NCBI GenBank assembly: GCA_964507025.1
Contig: CAZDOK010000004.1
Coordinates: 124,001-188,000 of the forward strand
Direction: 5' to 3'
DNA: 64,000 nt
From: Amarobacter sp964507025
GTDB lineage: Bacteria; Chloroflexota; Dehalococcoidia; Tepidiformales; Tepidiformaceae
The notes below the pieces were generated by a model, which saw only the letters and a list, made by a program, of their open reading frames with translations, did no database searches and was not told the DNA's origin. Shown here one piece after another: positions 8,486 to 16,357 of this stretch (position 1 is its first letter; each line of letters opens with the position of its first letter). A program made the translations under genes and the position numbers.

Positions 8486-10762
8486 TCAGCTGATGAGTCC
8501 GCTCTCAAGGGCGTCGTGGAATGCCTCCTCCGAGAACCCCAGGATCTCCCGGTAAACCTCGCGGTTGTGCTCGCCGAGCAGGGGTGCGTAGCCCCTCGGG
8601 CGAACGGCGCCGGTCGCCGACCTGAATACGGGGCCTGTGATCGGGCCCGGGCCGACAATTGGCCGACGGATGATGGGGAAGAACTCCCGCGCGGCGAGAT
8701 GGTCATCCCACAGGAGGCGGGGCGCCGATTGGACCGGGTAGGCGGCGATGCCCGCTTCCTGCAGGGCCGTGGTCACATCCCACGGCGAACGCGTGGCGGT
8801 GTAGTTGGCCAGGGCCGCGTCGATTTCGTCGCGGCAGGCCAGGCGCTCCTGGAGGCAGCACGCCCGCGGCACAGCGATTCCCGCTGCCTGGAGAACGCCC
8901 CGAAGGGCATCCCACTGGTCGTCGTCGGAGACAGCGATCGAGACCCATGTGTCGAATCCGGCGCAACGATAGAACCCGTGCGGGTGCATCGACTCGGACC
9001 GCTGCGAACTGCGCGCATTCGGCAGGCCGAGCGAGGCACGGACCATCGAGGCGGGCAAGAGCGATACCAGGCCCTCCAGCTGCGAGAGCTGCAGGTGAAC
9101 GCCGCGACCCGTGAGCTCACGGTTGCGCAGCGCGGCCAGCGCCCCCATCGCTGCGTACATCCCGCCCACCGGGTCACCGTAGAAGATCCCGATCTTCGTG
9201 TTTGGGTCGCCATCTTCGCCCGTGAGCGATGCGAACCCCGAGGCATGCAGGAGGTGGTCGCCATAGGAGAGGAAGTCGCGCTCCGGACCGGAAGCGCCGT
9301 AGCCAGCCATCGAGACGATGACCAGGCGAGGGTTTGCCTCGTGGAGTTCTGCGGCACTGAGCCCCAGTGAAGGCATCACCCTGGGTGCGAAGTTCTCAAT
9401 GAGCACATCGCAATGCCGCACGAGTTCGAGAACGACTTCCCGGGATCCGGGGGCTTTGAGATTCAGCGTCGCCGAGCGCTTGCCACGGTTGCACGAGGTG
9501 TAATAGCCGCTGCGCTCGTAGTCGCGGAGGTTATCGGCGAAGGCTCCGGACCAGCGAAGGATGTCCAGCCTGGTTCCGGACTCGAGTTTGATGACATCGG
9601 CGCCGAGGTCCGCGAGGATCATTCCCCCGTAAGGGCCGGCCCATGACCACCCCATGTCGAGCACCCGCACCCCTGCCAGGTCGATCCCTGGACCTCCACC
9701 GGAGGCCGTCCAGCCCGTGGCACTTCGAGCAGGCGCGAGCGGAGCGGTTTCCACCAGCGGCACCCTCGGGCCGCGGGCCGTCGAGCCGTTCACTTCCACC
9801 TCGACCCACGCGTCGCGCGAGCGGAGCTGCTCCGTCTCGAGGACCTCGGAGGCGGAACGCGTGTAGGCAATGGGCACGCCGGCCCGCTGGCCTTCCTCGA
9901 CGAGCCACCGCATCGGATGCTGCGCGCTCCACTCGGAGATCAGGCTGCGCACGAGTTCCCAGTGCGCCATCCGCTGCAGGCCGTCGGAGGCCCACGGCTC
10001 CTGCGCCCATTCAGGGTTGCCCATCCAGCTCACGAGCCCGGCCCAGTGGTGTGGTTCCACGGTCCGGAGGTAGACCTCGCCATCCGAGGCGGGAATTAAC
10101 ATGCCGATATTCGAAAGCCGGGCGTTGGGGTTCCCGTTGACGGTGTGGTTCCAGACGAACACCGGCACCACGCCGTGCAACATCGCCGCCTGGACCTCCT
10201 GGCGGCTGACATCCAACAGCATCGGCTCGTTCGTGGCCTTCGACTGCAGCATGCCGAACAGCGCCCCGATGGCTGCAGCCAGCCCCCCGAGCATCTCCGG
10301 TTGGCGGTCCGGGGGCAATACCGGCGAATACCCGTCGACGTCATCGTCCGGGACGGCGCGACGAGTCACATACGCGAGCCCGCCCGCCGCCCACTCGTTG
10401 ATCTGGTCCATCACCAGCGATGCCTGGGGTCCCCAGGTGCCCATGGGAGTGACGATTACGGCGGCCTGGCCGGCACGAAGCTCTTCGAGCGTTGCGGGCA
10501 GTCCCAGCTCCCGAAGCCGCGGGAGGGAAGAATCCAGAAGGAGGATATCGGCTTCGGAAGCCAGGGCTGCGAGATCCGCACCGGGTGGCGGAACCCACCG
10601 CCCCCGGTCGAAATAGGCACTCTCGATCGCGTCGAGGCGCCGCGTGATGCCGTCTCGGACCTGGCAGACGTCCGCGCCCTGTGCCGCGAGAATCAGTCCG
10701 GCGAACGCGGCCGACCGGCTCTCGCCAACTTCGAGAACACGCAATCCTGATGCAGCCTGCAC
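8486..10762 (-). CDS. Tandem-domain CaiB/BaiF (family III) CoA-transferase
   Basis: At 758 residues this is about twice the usual length, because two CaiB/BaiF-like halves are fused. The C-terminal half (about 361-758) is canonical: GVRVLDMGWSWAGPYGGMILADLGADVIKLE, NRGKRSATLNLK as short blocks, GYGASGP, and the catalytic-type Asp530 in YGDPVGGMYAAMGAL. The N-terminal half (about 1-350) is shorter and divergent; the matching position is Glu156 (PEMLGGLAAAIGAL). Family III enzymes move CoA between an acyl-CoA and a free carboxylic acid, so this is probably the activation step for the acid imported by the neighbouring transporter. The GTG start abuts the permease stop codon, implying tight co-expression. 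Confidence 0.9.
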   Translation of the reverse strand: MQAASGLRVLEVGESRSAAFAGLILAAQGADVCQVRDGITRRLDAIESAYFDRGRWVPPPGADLAALASEADILLLDSSLPRLRELGLPATLEELRAGQAAVIVTPMGTWGPQASLVMDQINEWAAGGLAYVTRRAVPDDDVDGYSPVLPPDRQPEMLGGLAAAIGALFGMLQSKATNEPMLLDVSRQEVQAAMLHGVVPVFVWNHTVNGNPNARLSNIGMLIPASDGEVYLRTVEPHHWAGLVSWMGNPEWAQEPWASDGLQRMAHWELVRSLISEWSAQHPMRWLVEEGQRAGVPIAYTRSASEVLETEQLRSRDAWVEVEVNGSTARGPRVPLVETAPLAPARSATGWTASGGGPGIDLAGVRVLDMGWSWAGPYGGMILADLGADVIKLESGTRLDILRWSGAFADNLRDYERSGYYTSCNRGKRSATLNLKAPGSREVVLELVRHCDVLIENFAPRVMPSLGLSAAELHEANPRLVIVSMAGYGASGPERDFLSYGDHLLHASGFASLTGEDGDPNTKIGIFYGDPVGGMYAAMGALAALRNRELTGRGVHLQLSQLEGLVSLLPASMVRASLGLPNARSSQRSESMHPHGFYRCAGFDTWVSIAVSDDDQWDALRGVLQAAGIAVPRACCLQERLACRDEIDAALANYTATRSPWDVTTALQEAGIAAYPVQSAPRLLWDDHLAAREFFPIIRRPIVGPGPITGPVFRSATGAVRPRGYAPLLGEHNREVYREILGFSEEAFHDALESGLIS

Positions 10763-11683
10763 TTACTTCGCCCCCCTCATGCGAGGGTCGAGCTCATCGC
10801 GCAGGGCATCTCCGAGCATGTTGACGCCAAACACCACGATGGTGATCGCAAGGCCGGGGAAGATGGCGAGCCACGGGGCCTTGTACAGGTAGAGCGATGA
10901 GCTGCCACTCAGCATCCTCCCCCAGGAGGCCGCGGGTGGGGGGACGCCGAAGCCAAGGAAGCTCAACGACGCTTCGGCCAGGATGGCGGAACTCATACCC
11001 AGTGTGGTCAGAACCATGAGCGGACCAAACAGGTTGGGCAGTACGTGCCGAACGAGGATGCGGGTTGGGCTGGCGCCAATGACCTGGGCCGCCTCAACAA
11101 AGGTCGCCTTGCGGTACCCGAGCGTCGTCGCCCGGATGACCCGGATGCCGCCGACTCCGAGTAAGAGCGCAAGGACGCTGATGATTTGCACGAGGCCCGC
11201 TCCGAGCACCGCCACCAGGGCGAGCAGGAGGATGAGCGTTGGAAACGCCATCCACGCATCCACGATGCGCTGCACGATGATGTCGAACCATCCGCCGAAG
11301 TAGCCGCTGACCATGCCGACGGTGAGCGCAATGGTCATCCCCACGATCACGGCGCCCAGGCTCACCTGGAGCGTCGTTCGCGTCCCATACACGATGCGGC
11401 TGAACTGGTCGCGGCCGAGGTTGTCGGTCCCGAGGTAGTGCGAGGACGACGGTCCCACGAGGCGATCGCCGAGGCTGGTCTCGTTCATCCCGTGCGTCGC
11501 AATGAGAGGCGCCGCGAGCGCTACAGCGACAATGAGGAAGACGATGAACACCCCGACGGTGCCCAGGGGTTGCCGGCGGACGAACCGGAAGGCCGTGCGG
11601 CGTATCCGCTCGAGTCGCGGCGTGGCTCTCCGTGCCGCGGAGTCGACGGCGAACGAAACTGGCTGTGTGGTTGCCTCAGTCAT
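10763..11683 (-). CDS. Dipeptide/oligopeptide-type ABC transporter permease (DppC-like)
   Basis: A 306-residue inner-membrane permease. It has the DppC N-terminal arrangement (cytoplasmic basic tail, TM1 around residues 41-61, then LGTDNLGRDQFSRIVYG) and further membrane helices. The EAA loop for ATPase contact reads EAAQVIGASPTRILVRHVLPN. It abuts DppB-like upstream (stop and start adjacent) and the CoA-transferase downstream. No DppD or DppF ATPase gene accompanies it, so the complex must borrow an ATPase encoded elsewhere. The surrounding catabolic genes suggest an organic acid, ester or peptide-like substrate rather than nutritional dipeptides. Confidence 0.92.
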   Translation of the reverse strand: MTEATTQPVSFAVDSAARRATPRLERIRRTAFRFVRRQPLGTVGVFIVFLIVAVALAAPLIATHGMNETSLGDRLVGPSSSHYLGTDNLGRDQFSRIVYGTRTTLQVSLGAVIVGMTIALTVGMVSGYFGGWFDIIVQRIVDAWMAFPTLILLLALVAVLGAGLVQIISVLALLLGVGGIRVIRATTLGYRKATFVEAAQVIGASPTRILVRHVLPNLFGPLMVLTTLGMSSAILAEASLSFLGFGVPPPAASWGRMLSGSSSLYLYKAPWLAIFPGLAITIVVFGVNMLGDALRDELDPRMRGAK

Positions 11684-12631
11684 CTAGTTCCCCAGGCTGA
11701 TTCGTGGGTCGAGGACCGGGTACAAAAGGTCCACCAGGAGGTTCACGGTAAGCACGACGAACACGAAGAGGAGCGTCATCGCCTGGACCATCGGGTAGTC
11801 GCGCTGTGAGATGTTGTCGAGAAGGAAGCGTCCCATGCCGGGTAGGCCGAACACCTGCTCCATGATCACGGAACCGGAAATGATCACCGGAACCTGCAGG
11901 CCAACCAGCGTGACCACCGGGATGAGCGCGTTCTTCAGCGTGTGCCGCCAGATGATGGCGGACGAGGCAAGGCCCTTGGAACGTGCCGTGCGGATGTAGT
12001 CCTGCCGGTTGACCTCCAGCACCATGGTCCGGGTCATGCGCATGACGCTGGCCGAGGCGGCTGCTCCGCCGATGAGCGCCGGGAAGATCATCAGTTTCAG
12101 GTTGCCGACCGGGTCATCGAAGAGCGGCACCCACTTGCCGGCGACCGAGACGTTCCAGAGCACGGACGGGATGACGATCACCATCGTCCCAAACCAGAAG
12201 TTCGGGATCGCCAGCATTCCGATGGCGAACGACCGCATGCCGTAGTCGATGAGTGAGCCCGACTTGGAAGCCGAGATGATCCCGACGGGGATCGCGATGA
12301 GAAGCGAGATTGTCAGGCTCATCAGCCCGAGCTGCAGGCTCACCGGACCGCGCGCCTTGAGCTCCTGGGCCGCAGTACGGCCAGTATGAAGAGACGTGCC
12401 GAAATCGCCACGCGCAAGGTCGCCGATCCAATTGAGGTACTGAACATGAATCGGCTTGTCGATACCCAGGCGAGCCCGCATGGCATCGGCCGATGCCGCG
12501 TAGCCGTTGTCCTGGACCATCAGATCGACCGTGTCGCCGGGGATCAGACGGATAAGCATGAAGACGGCGGTGACGACGATCAGCGCGGTCGGGACGAAGA
12601 ACGCGAGCCGCCGCAGAAGGTAAGCAATCAT
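11684..12631 (-). CDS. Dipeptide/oligopeptide-type ABC transporter permease (DppB-like)
   Basis: A 315-residue integral membrane protein of the DppB/OppB type. It starts with a typical YLLRRLAFFVPTALIVVTAV helix, then the family motif MRARLGIDKPIHVQYLNW and LARGDFGTSL. The EAA-type loop (RTARSKGLASSAIIWRHTLKNALIP) is near residues 200-225, and the C-terminus ends DLLYPVLDPRI. It is the first permease after the solute-binding protein and is directly contiguous with the DppC-like gene. The 87-base space to the binding-protein gene contains a GC-rich inverted repeat around 12675-12690 (CCGGAG-C-CTCCGG) that may temper downstream expression. Confidence 0.92.
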   Translation of the reverse strand: MIAYLLRRLAFFVPTALIVVTAVFMLIRLIPGDTVDLMVQDNGYAASADAMRARLGIDKPIHVQYLNWIGDLARGDFGTSLHTGRTAAQELKARGPVSLQLGLMSLTISLLIAIPVGIISASKSGSLIDYGMRSFAIGMLAIPNFWFGTMVIVIPSVLWNVSVAGKWVPLFDDPVGNLKLMIFPALIGGAAASASVMRMTRTMVLEVNRQDYIRTARSKGLASSAIIWRHTLKNALIPVVTLVGLQVPVIISGSVIMEQVFGLPGMGRFLLDNISQRDYPMVQAMTLLFVFVVLTVNLLVDLLYPVLDPRISLGN

Positions 12632-12718
12632 CGGTACGACCTGCAGACCTCAGCTACGCTGGAGCGGCCGGCGGCCGGAGCCTCCGGACACCGGCCACAC
12701 CAGCGACAGCAGGGGGAA

Positions 12719-14503
12719 CTACGACTTGAGGGAGTTATCGATCCACACGCCGCGGAGGTAGCCGCCCGTGTCGTAGCTGACATGGTTGCGGTAATCCGCG
12801 ACCCACGGCTGCCAGCCATCGAGCTGCGAGAACGACGGGGTGTAGAGGTAGTACAGCTTGACCGCCAGCATCCGCTGGATGTCCTTCACCACCTCTTTGC
12901 GCTCGTTGACGTCGAGCGCCTGGCGTTGCTTTTCGAGGAGAGTCGTCAGCTCGGGATCGTTGACCTTCGCGAAGTTCTTGCTCCCGGTGGGGTGGAACAT
13001 GTCCCACAGCATCTCGTCCGGGTCGCCCATGAAGCGGACGCCGGCGTACGACATGAGCTCGTAGGTGGGCTTGCTATTCATCACCGCACCCACGAAGGCC
13101 CCGTACTCCATGATGTTGACGTTCAGGTTGACGCCCATCTGCGAGTACATGTCCTTCAGCAGTTCCGGGTGCTCCGCGACCGCCGCTCCGTAGCCGGAGG
13201 TGAAGGTGAAGTTCGCGTTGATGCCGCCCGCCCCCGCTGCTTCGAGCAGCTTCTTGCCTTCAGCGGGATCGAACTTGAGGAACTTGTCGCCATCGCCAAG
13301 CTGGCCCGGCGGCAGCCGCCAATCGTCCCACAGCGCCTGGATCGGGCCGTTGTCGATCGTGCCCTCACCGTTGTAAAGCGCCTTGAGCCAGCCTTCGCGG
13401 TCGATACCGAGCGAGAGCGCCTGGCGCACGCGCGGGTCCTGGGTCGCACCCTGGTCGCTCCGCATCGTCACGAGCCACGCGACGCAGCTCAGCGACTGCA
13501 TCACCATGTAGTCCTTGCGGGCCGAGATGACGGAGTCCATGTTCTCCCAGGTGACGGCTCCGATGTCCTGCTCGCCCGAGCGGAGCGCCGCGAGGACCGC
13601 GTTCGCGTCGGCGATGTTCCGGAGCGAGACCTCATCGAGGTACGGTCCGCCGTCGCGCCAGTAGTTCGCGCGCTTCTTGAACACCATCGATGTGCTCGGC
13701 TGCCACGATTCGAGTTCGAACGGGCCGATGCCGAGCGACTGCGCCGCCTCGACCTTCTTCAGGTCGCCGAACTGCTCGACCACTTCGGGCGCGACAATCT
13801 GGCTGTAGTAGTGGCCAAGGTAGTTGAACAGCGGCGCATAGGGCTGCTTCAGCTTCATGACCACGGTCTGGTCGTCCGGCGTCTCGATCTTGTCGATCGC
13901 CGTATACAGGCCCGCGAACGGGGACGGCAGCTTGAGAATCCGCTCCAGCGAGAACTTCACGTCGCTCGCCTTCAGCGCGCGACCGTTGAGCGGCGCCTTC
14001 GAGGTCCAAACAGCCTTCGGGTCGAGGTTGAACTTGACCGTGGTCGGGTCAACCTGTTCCCACGAGGCTGCGAGGTTCGCCGAGGCCGTGACATCTGCCA
14101 CGCCATGCTTGGGACCGAAGCTGTAGGCGAGCAGCGGCGAGTTGAACATCGACGTCCGCAGGTGCGTGTGAATCGATGTCGTCTGGTGAGGGTCCCAGGT
14201 GATCGGATCGACCTGGTACGAGAGCCGTAGTGTTCCGCCGGGCGTCGGCGCCTTGCCGAGGTACTTCTCTTCGCCGTTGATGAGCTTGCCGGCGCCGCCG
14301 GTCAGGCCCTGGCCGCCGCCGGGCGTCGAGCCCGGGGTTGCCTCGCTGGTCGCGCCCGGCGTCTCGGTCGCGCCCCCGTCGTCATCGTCTCCTCCGCAAC
14401 CAACGAGGAAGAGCGCGGCGGCGCCACCACCAAGCGCGCCACCACGGGTGACGAGCTTGCGGCGGCTCAGCCGGGAACGAACCCAATAGTTGTCCTTTGA
14501 CAT
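12719..14503 (-). CDS. Family 5 extracellular solute-binding lipoprotein
   Basis: A 594-residue SBP_bac_5 (DppA/OppA type) receptor for the adjacent permeases. The N-terminus combines a twin-arginine-like motif (SRRKLV, residues 13-18), a hydrophobic stretch and a lipobox ending at Cys36 (LVGC), followed by an acidic Gly/Asp/Thr linker. It is therefore predicted to be an exported lipoprotein. Domain hallmarks include GGTLRLSYQVDPITWDPH, a middle VKFSLERIL and LPPGQLGDGDK. AGGAGG lies four bases before the ATG. It is the first gene of the minus-strand block and is divergent from an IclR regulator. The ligand cannot be read from sequence. Confidence 0.93.
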   Translation of the reverse strand: MSKDNYWVRSRLSRRKLVTRGGALGGGAAALFLVGCGGDDDDGGATETPGATSEATPGSTPGGGQGLTGGAGKLINGEEKYLGKAPTPGGTLRLSYQVDPITWDPHQTTSIHTHLRTSMFNSPLLAYSFGPKHGVADVTASANLAASWEQVDPTTVKFNLDPKAVWTSKAPLNGRALKASDVKFSLERILKLPSPFAGLYTAIDKIETPDDQTVVMKLKQPYAPLFNYLGHYYSQIVAPEVVEQFGDLKKVEAAQSLGIGPFELESWQPSTSMVFKKRANYWRDGGPYLDEVSLRNIADANAVLAALRSGEQDIGAVTWENMDSVISARKDYMVMQSLSCVAWLVTMRSDQGATQDPRVRQALSLGIDREGWLKALYNGEGTIDNGPIQALWDDWRLPPGQLGDGDKFLKFDPAEGKKLLEAAGAGGINANFTFTSGYGAAVAEHPELLKDMYSQMGVNLNVNIMEYGAFVGAVMNSKPTYELMSYAGVRFMGDPDEMLWDMFHPTGSKNFAKVNDPELTTLLEKQRQALDVNERKEVVKDIQRMLAVKLYYLYTPSFSQLDGWQPWVADYRNHVSYDTGGYLRGVWIDNSLKS

Positions 14504-14570
14504 TTTCCCTCCTGTGGTCGCACATATCCCTGTTCGCGACCATTCCTGCGGTACGCGGCGCATCATGGAG

Positions 14571-14613
14571 GTCAAAATAGGACACTGTCAAGCGATATTG
14601 CACCAATTTTGAC
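14571..14613. promoter_or_regulatory. Inverted repeat between solute-binding and IclR genes, candidate operator
   Basis: The arms GTCAAAATAGG (14571-14581) and CCAATTTTGAC (14603-14613) match at 10 of 11 positions as an inverted repeat. Their centres are 32 bases apart, about three helical turns. The element lies in the divergent intergenic region, so it could control both the transporter/catabolic block and the IclR gene. IclR-family regulators commonly bind such dyads next to their own gene; binding here is an inference. Confidence 0.5.
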
Positions 14614-14676
14614 TCTTCACGCCCAATTCTGCAGCGTGTAGACTCTCGCAAAGCACGAAACTGGGGTGACGGCCAC

Positions 14677-15441
14677 GTGGCGATGGCAACTTCGCGGACA
14701 ATCGATGTGCTCGAGGCACTCGGGGAAAGCCCCCATCCACTGAGCCTCGGCGACATCGTCTCCGCAACAGGTATCGGGCGAGCATCCGCCGGTCGTCTCG
14801 TCGCCTCGATGGTTGAAAGCCATGCAGTAATCGCAGAGGGCGACCCGCCGCGCTACCGCCTGGGCTTGCGCTGCTGGAACGTTGGTATGGGCGCGCTCCG
14901 CCAGCACGCCGTCGTGTCCGTCGCCCTGCCTCACCTCATCGAACTGGCGAGGACCCTGAATACGCGCGTCAACGTATCCGTGCCCGAGGGCCTCGACATG
15001 GTGTTCGTACAAAGCGTCGAGCCCGTGGGGGCCAGGCTGACGGTCCAGCCGCTCTTCGTACGGACCAACCTCCTGGATACGGCATCCGGGCGCATCGCCG
15101 CCGCCTTTGCCAACGAGGAGGTGCTGGCGATTCTCGCTCAGTCGGAACTCCCGAAGCTCACGCCGTTCACCCGCACCACCGGAGAGGTCCTCGCCGAACT
15201 GCCCGAATTCCGCAGCCGGGGCTATGCCACGATCGATCGGGAGCGGGATATCGACATCTCCGGGGTCGCACTGCCGATTCGCGACCGGGCTGGCGGGGTG
15301 CTGGCAGCCATTGGGCTCCCCGTGGTCGGTCCGCTCAGGCCCGAATTCCTGAGCGGGGTCCTCAACGCGGCGATGGATGTGGCAATTACCGTGTCCGTCG
15401 AAATGGGTTTCCCGGCACGCGCCTCGTTTCCCCTGGCATAG
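14677..15441 (+). CDS. IclR-family transcriptional regulator
   Basis: A 254-residue one-component regulator. The N-terminal winged helix (TIDVLEALGESPHPLSLGDI then GIGRASAGRLVASM) covers about residues 6-65. The C-terminal IclR effector domain follows, with VQSVEPVGARLTVQP, FVRTNLLDTASGRIAAAF, GYATIDRERDIDISGVALPI and DRAGGVLAAIGLPV. It reads divergently from the solute-binding protein gene across a 43-base inverted repeat. IclR proteins often sense aromatic or carboxylic metabolites and control the next catabolic operon, which fits a role in controlling the seven-gene minus-strand block. GTG start. Confidence 0.9.
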   Translation: MAMATSRTIDVLEALGESPHPLSLGDIVSATGIGRASAGRLVASMVESHAVIAEGDPPRYRLGLRCWNVGMGALRQHAVVSVALPHLIELARTLNTRVNVSVPEGLDMVFVQSVEPVGARLTVQPLFVRTNLLDTASGRIAAAFANEEVLAILAQSELPKLTPFTRTTGEVLAELPEFRSRGYATIDRERDIDISGVALPIRDRAGGVLAAIGLPVVGPLRPEFLSGVLNAAMDVAITVSVEMGFPARASFPLA

Positions 15442-15471
15442 CCACCGGCCGCTGGTCCGGGGGGCGAACGC

Positions 15472-16113
15472 TCAGCCCGGGATTGTCCCGACCAGCTGGC
15501 GGATAAGCGCGACCTGCCTCTCCACGTACTCGTCCCGGGACATCCCGCGGGGCAGTACCCATCGCTTCAAGCTCCATGCATGCGCGGCCATCAGGATATC
15601 GAGTGCGGCCAGGTCCGGATGCGGGCACTGGAAGCTGCCCCGGGCATTGCCGTCCTCGATGATGGCCCGGAAGATGGCCAGGATCCGCTCTTCGCGGCCC
15701 ATGAACTCTTGCTGGCCTTCCGCCGGCAGGTGCCGGTACTCGCGGTACATCAGCAGGATGCCTCGACTGACCGTGTCCACTGCCTCGAACAGCCGCCTCA
15801 CCGTGTGTTCGAGCGCTGCCTGCGGACCTGAGGCCTCCTTGCGCTGCGCCTCCAGCATGTCCTCGAGGGTGCCGTAGATGGACTGCATGACGAGCCAAAG
15901 GAGGTCTTCCTTTGCGCGGATGTACTTGTAGAGCGAACCGACGCTGATCCCGGCGAACTCGGCGATTTCGTTGACCGAGACCTCGGCGAAACCCCTCGCG
16001 ATGAACAACTCCGTGGCCTTCTCGACCACGAGCGAACGGCGCTCAGCGAGGAGCGCCTCGTCCTTGATCCCCGACCGGATGCTCAGTGTGCTGCTGCGTT
16101 CGTCGCTGGACAT
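15472..16113 (-). CDS. TetR-family transcriptional regulator
   Basis: A 213-residue repressor-type protein. The N-terminal TetR helix-turn-helix is clear (KATELFIARGFAEVSVNEIAE, then GISVGSLYKYIRAKEDLLW), followed by an all-helical ligand-binding domain. The internal ATG is preferred to an earlier in-frame start because the extra residues are low-complexity and a GAGAGGG lies directly upstream. It is divergent from the acyl-CoA mutase gene. A 16-bp dyad lies between them, and a near-copy precedes the acyl-CoA dehydrogenase 3 kb away. It probably senses an acyl-CoA and represses both enzyme genes. Confidence 0.9.
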   Translation of the reverse strand: MSSDERSSTLSIRSGIKDEALLAERRSLVVEKATELFIARGFAEVSVNEIAEFAGISVGSLYKYIRAKEDLLWLVMQSIYGTLEDMLEAQRKEASGPQAALEHTVRRLFEAVDTVSRGILLMYREYRHLPAEGQQEFMGREERILAIFRAIIEDGNARGSFQCPHPDLAALDILMAAHAWSLKRWVLPRGMSRDEYVERQVALIRQLVGTIPG

Positions 16114-16224
16114 TGCCCTCTCGGTGGGTCCCTCGCCGGGGTGATGGTACCAGAGCCAGTCCCACGAGCCCCGCACTGCCAGGCGCATTGACAGCGGGAG
16201 TCCGGGTTCTGGATACTTCCTCGG

Positions 16225-16240
16225 GTGAGTGCTCACTCAC
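16225..16240. promoter_or_regulatory. TetR-type operator candidate upstream of acyl-CoA mutase
   Basis: GTGAGTG-CT-CACTCAC is a perfect 7-2-7 inverted repeat in the 244-base divergent region between the TetR gene and the mutase gene. A second copy with two mismatched arm positions occurs at 19311-19326, and a lone CACTCAC half-site at 19362-19368. Size, symmetry and placement fit a TetR-dimer operator. Confidence 0.65.
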
Positions 16241-16357
16241 TCTACCGCAACGAGCCGCCGGGCGACTGCCCGGGTAGTGCCGGCCAGGCCGCGGATGCAG
16301 AATAACCGTCTCAACAAACCCGGGCCGCCTGCAGGACGGCCGGACCACGGGGGAAGC

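Noticed and set aside
12386..14230. 614-codon plus-strand frame across the solute-binding protein gene
   Set aside because: Antisense shadow of a gene with signal peptide, lipobox and family motifs; no ribosome-binding site of its own.
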